From positions 1-15,809 of the forward strand of contig JAIYEB010000029.1 of NCBI GenBank assembly GCA_027487195.1: DNA of 15,809 nt, given 5' to 3'. This document shows, in pieces, positions 12,750 to 15,809 of the stretch. Origin of the DNA: Hyphomicrobiales bacterium (lineage in GTDB: Bacteria > Pseudomonadota > Alphaproteobacteria > Rhizobiales > UBA4765). The notes below the pieces were generated by a model. The model saw only the letters and a list, made by a program, of their open reading frames with translations, was not told the origin of the DNA and made no database searches. Positions within the stretch are counted from its first letter, which is position 1, and each line of letters begins with the position of its first letter. The position numbers and the translations under genes are program-made.

Positions 12750-13664
12750 ATGTCCTGGCATGCAACACCCGACCCTGAAGCGGGCGACATGACGGCGTGC
12801 GATGCGCTTGAAATGGCAATCCTCGCGCCATCCAAGGATTTGGGCGGCTTCGAGGTGCGTCGCGCCTTACCAACCGCAAAGCGCCGGCTTGTCGGCCCGT
12901 TCATTTTTCTCGATCAGATGGGACCCTCCGTCCTTGCGCCGGGCACCGGCGTTGACGTGCGCCCGCACCCGCACATTGGCCTGTCGACGCTGACCTATCT
13001 GTTTGATGGCGCGATGATGCATCGCGACAGCCTTGGCATCGTGCAGAAGATCAAGCCCGGCGAGGTCAATTTCATGATGGCCGGGCGCGGGATCGTCCAT
13101 TCCGAGCGAAGCCCCCTGGAAGACCGACCGGATGGGCCGCGCCTTTACGGATTGCAGGCCTGGGTCGCAAGCCCGTCGGAAAACGAGGAGGACGCGCCGG
13201 CCTTCGTGCATCACAGCGGCGATGAGCAGCCGGTTGTCCATGACACAGGCGCGCGGGTTCGTGTGATTGCCGGCACAATGCTGGGCGCAACCGCGCCTTT
13301 GAAGACGCTGTCCCCGACGATCTTTGCGGATGTTGCCCTGGCTGCAGGCGCGGCTGTGCCGCTTGATGATACCTATGAGGAGCGGGCTGTTTACGTGCTC
13401 AAGGGCGAGGTGGCGATTGCCGGGCAGACGTTTGGCCCAGGTCAATTGCTGGTGTTTCGTCCAGGCGACCGGATCAGCATCCGCGCCACCGAGGACACGC
13501 GTCTCGCCATCATTGGCGGCGATGCGCTGGATGGAAAGCGCTACATCTGGTGGAACTTCGTGTCTTCGCGCCAGGACAGGATCGAACAGGCCAAGCATGA
13601 GTGGGCGACGGCCAAGTTCGACATTGTGCCGGGCGAAACAGAGTTCATTCCGCTGCCGGCCTAG
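12750..13664 (+). CDS. Pirin family protein (cupin-fold, iron-binding)
   Basis: Pirins are two-domain cupins that bind iron in the N-terminal domain; some bacterial ones have quercetinase activity, others act as redox-sensitive regulators. All four expected ligands are present: His73 and His75 in RPHPHIGLSTLTYLFDG, and His117 and Glu119 in GRGIVHSER, with the family spacing. LYGLQAWVASP (132-142) is the inter-domain signature. The C-terminal cupin (about 165-260) includes EERAVYVLKGEVAIAG and GQLLVFRPGD, and the end carries RYIWWNFVSSRQDRI, typical of the family. The length of 304 residues is within the usual range. GGAGG seven to eight bases before the ATG gives a clear start. It lies downstream of the RraA-like gene and converges on the RND gene. 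Substrate or regulatory partner is unknown. Confidence 0.92.
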   Translation: MSWHATPDPEAGDMTACDALEMAILAPSKDLGGFEVRRALPTAKRRLVGPFIFLDQMGPSVLAPGTGVDVRPHPHIGLSTLTYLFDGAMMHRDSLGIVQKIKPGEVNFMMAGRGIVHSERSPLEDRPDGPRLYGLQAWVASPSENEEDAPAFVHHSGDEQPVVHDTGARVRVIAGTMLGATAPLKTLSPTIFADVALAAGAAVPLDDTYEERAVYVLKGEVAIAGQTFGPGQLLVFRPGDRISIRATEDTRLAIIGGDALDGKRYIWWNFVSSRQDRIEQAKHEWATAKFDIVPGETEFIPLPA

Positions 13665-13704
13665 TCAGGTCAGGCCGACAAGGCGCATGGCCTCAGACCG
13701 CATC

Positions 13705-13733
13705 CCCCGGGGCTGAGATCACTCAGCCGCGGG
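13705..13733. terminator. Stem-loop between convergent pirin and RND genes
   Basis: GGCTGAG (13711-13717) and CTCAGCC (13722-13728) pair around ATCA. Beyond one mismatch the outer CCCG/CGGG continues the stem to 11 pairs. It sits 40 bases after the pirin stop and overlaps the RND stop codon. There is no T run on either strand, so a two-way terminator is plausible but unproven. Confidence 0.4.
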
Positions 13734-15809
13734 TTGCATGCGCTTTTGCTGTTCGTTTGCGGGCGAAGCCGTCCCCGATGCAACAGCGGTCGCGACCGCA
13801 AGAGGCGGGCCAACGGCATGTCCGCTTGCGCCCGGCAGCGCTGTCCATGTCGTCTCATCTTCGGTCTTGTTGATGAACTTGCGACCAAGCCGCGCAGTGA
13901 CGCGGGTCAAATCGTCCATAACCGTAAAGAAGGATGGCACGAAGACGAGGCTGAGCACCGTCGACACGATCATGCCGCCAATCACGGCAATCGCCATTGG
14001 CGCACGAAACTCGCCGCCATCCCCAATGCCGTAAGCGGAGGGCGCCATACCGGCTGACATCGCAATCGTTGTCATGATGATCGGGCGGGCGCGCTTTCGA
14101 CCGGCATCAATGATGGCGACGACGCGCGGCACACCGGTCTTCATCTCCTCGACCGCGAAGTCGACAAGCATGATGGCGTTCTTGGTCACGATACCCATCA
14201 GCATCAGGATGCCGATCACGACGGGCATCGAGATCGCGTTGTTGGTCAGAACGAGCGCAAGGAACACGCCGCCAATCGACAATGGCAATGACAGCATGAT
14301 CGTGATCGGCTGGAACACCGAGCCAAGCAGCAGGACCATCACACCGAAGACCATGAGCAGGCCAAGCAGCATGGCCTTGGCAAAGCTCTCGAACAGCTCC
14401 GACATGATCTCGGCATCGCCCGTACGCTGGATACGGACACCGGCCGGCAGATTTTTCACCGCATCGCTCGCCATCACAATGTCGAGCCCCTGTCCGATCA
14501 CCGCGCCACCGACAAGATCGGCGCCAACAATGACCCGACGCTCGCGATTGAGGCGTTCAATGGAAGAGGGACCAACGCCGAACTGAACGTCGGCAAGGGC
14601 GGACAGCGGGATCTGGAGCCCCGATGGGCTGATCACGGTCAGCGCCTCGAGAATATCAAGGTCCGAGCGGGCGATCGTCTCCATCTGCACCCGGATCGGA
14701 ATCAGCCGGTCACCGGCATTGAACTTGGCCAGATTGACCGCGCCATCCCCGATGGTCGCAACCCGGATCGCCTCGGAAATCGCGTCGGTCGTAATGCCGA
14801 AACGGGCGGCTTCCTCAAGGCGCGGGACAATCCGAACCTCCGGCCTGTCGACACCGGCAACGGCTGCCACATTCGCAAAACCGGGGAGCTGGCGCATTGC
14901 GGCTTCGAGTTGGCCAACACCCTGGCGCAGCGCCTCGGGATTGGTGCCGAGCATCACGATGGCCAGATCGCGCTCGCCGCGATCGTTGACGTACCAGGCG
15001 CGCAGATCAGGAACGGCGCCGATCAGGTCGGCAACCTGAGCCATGATCTGGCGCTGGGTGCGCACGCGGTCGGCTTTTGGCTGAAGGGAGACAATCACAG
15101 TCGCCCGTCGCACCTCGCGTGTTCCGGTTGGGTTTGATCCGCCAATCACGAACACGGATTGCGCTTCAGGCACGTTCTTGCGGATCGACTGCGCGAGTTG
15201 GTCGGTCTTGCGCTGGTTGTCCTCAACCGTAGAGCCTGGTGGAAGCTCTGCAGAAATCACAAACCTGGACGAGTCTTCCGGCGGAATGAAGCCAGTCGGC
15301 AGCAACGACGTCGACCAGATCGAAACGGCAAACAGCCCGATGCCCACCAGCAGGGTCAGATAGCGCCAGCGCACTGTCACAGCCAGAAGCCGCGTGTAGC
15401 CACGCATCAGCCAGCCGTCCTTTGGCTCTTGATGCTTGTGATCACGCATCAGATAGGCCGCCATCATTGGCGTGATCAGTCGCGCGACCAACAGCGAGAA
15501 GATCACCGCTGCGGCAACCACCAGACCGAACTGCTTGAAATACTGGCCGGGAATACCGCCCATGAACGAGACCGGCACGAACACGGCAACGATCGTCAGC
15601 GTGATCGCGATCACGGCCAGTCCGATTTCGTCAGCCGCTTCCATGGCCGCGCGGTAGGGCGATTTGCCCATTTTCATGTGACGAACGATGTTCTCGATCT
15701 CAACGATGGCGTCGTCGACGAGAATGCCCGTGACCAGGGTGATTGCCAGCAGCGACACGAGATTGAGCGAGAAGCCCATCATGTCCATCGCCCAGAACGC
15801 CGGGATCGC
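13719..15809 (-). CDS. RND-family efflux pump inner-membrane subunit (HAE1/AcrB type), C-terminal two thirds
   Basis: The gene runs off the right edge: the frame is open to base 15809, and the ATG at 15788 is internal, since the family has about 1,030-1,070 residues and only 696 are seen. These pumps use the proton gradient to export drugs, detergents or lipids with a periplasmic adaptor and an outer-membrane channel. Visible parts are TM4 with the proton-relay pair in LVDDAIVEIEN, then VAVFVPVSFMGGIPGQYFKQFG, the second periplasmic domain from about TGFIPPEDSSRFVISAEL, TM10 with the relay lysine in MGIVTKNAIMLVDFAVEE, and TM11-12. VDDAIV rather than a CzcA-type motif favours drug export over metal export. 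An extra hydrophilic tail of roughly 50 residues, rich in Ala, Thr and Pro (from INKTEDETTW to MQPAAE), follows TM12 and is unusual in length. Adaptor and channel genes are not in view. Confidence 0.92.
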   Translation of the reverse strand, partial: AIPAFWAMDMMGFSLNLVSLLAITLVTGILVDDAIVEIENIVRHMKMGKSPYRAAMEAADEIGLAVIAITLTIVAVFVPVSFMGGIPGQYFKQFGLVVAAAVIFSLLVARLITPMMAAYLMRDHKHQEPKDGWLMRGYTRLLAVTVRWRYLTLLVGIGLFAVSIWSTSLLPTGFIPPEDSSRFVISAELPPGSTVEDNQRKTDQLAQSIRKNVPEAQSVFVIGGSNPTGTREVRRATVIVSLQPKADRVRTQRQIMAQVADLIGAVPDLRAWYVNDRGERDLAIVMLGTNPEALRQGVGQLEAAMRQLPGFANVAAVAGVDRPEVRIVPRLEEAARFGITTDAISEAIRVATIGDGAVNLAKFNAGDRLIPIRVQMETIARSDLDILEALTVISPSGLQIPLSALADVQFGVGPSSIERLNRERRVIVGADLVGGAVIGQGLDIVMASDAVKNLPAGVRIQRTGDAEIMSELFESFAKAMLLGLLMVFGVMVLLLGSVFQPITIMLSLPLSIGGVFLALVLTNNAISMPVVIGILMLMGIVTKNAIMLVDFAVEEMKTGVPRVVAIIDAGRKRARPIIMTTIAMSAGMAPSAYGIGDGGEFRAPMAIAVIGGMIVSTVLSLVFVPSFFTVMDDLTRVTARLGRKFINKTEDETTWTALPGASGHAVGPPLAVATAVASGTASPANEQQKRMQPAAE

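Overview
The window looks like a stretch of chromosome from a GC-rich alphaproteobacterium, most likely of the Hyphomicrobiales (Rhizobiales). The best single clue is the pair of imperfect palindromes behind bioY (4908-5010), which has the layout of the two-part palindromic intergenic repeat common in that order. The gene content (TRAP transporter with FadR-type GntR regulator, stand-alone BioY, MetY, pirin, tandem universal stress protein, RND pump) fits a metabolically versatile, heterotrophic alphaproteobacterium. No insertion sequence, phage gene, CRISPR array or defence system was found.

Left part (1-4906): the 3' end of an M14-type zinc carboxypeptidase faces a NicX/M29-like gene. Beyond that lie a decayed C-terminal scrap of a DUF885-type gene, a tRNA-Val(CAC) with its own promoter, a tandem universal stress protein, an MBL-fold hydrolase whose 3' end overlaps the stress protein gene, and bioY (substrate-binding component of a biotin transporter).

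Central part (5022-10288, all on the minus strand): a compact catabolic operon read gntR > dctQ > dctM > dctP > enolase-superfamily dehydratase. The first two junctions are ATGA overlaps. dctP has its own strong ribosome-binding site and is followed by a stem-loop before the dehydratase gene. A near-palindromic operator covers the gntR start codon. The simplest reading is a regulator that senses an organic or sugar acid, a TRAP system that imports it and a dehydratase that starts its breakdown; the substrate cannot be read from sequence.

Right part (10494-15809): metY (O-acetylhomoserine sulfhydrylase) is divergent from an RraA-like gene, with two strong palindromes over the metY promoter. 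A pirin gene follows, then the C-terminal two thirds of an RND efflux pump running off the right edge.

I found no clearly new multi-gene system. The points most worth a second look are the orphan dehydratase/TRAP operon, two enzyme-family proteins that seem to lack family metal or catalytic residues (the NicX/M29-like and RraA-like proteins), the metY/rraA palindromes, the cluster of four inverted repeats between metY and gntR, and the DUF885 remnant. Motif and ligand assignments rest on memory of the families, without alignment.
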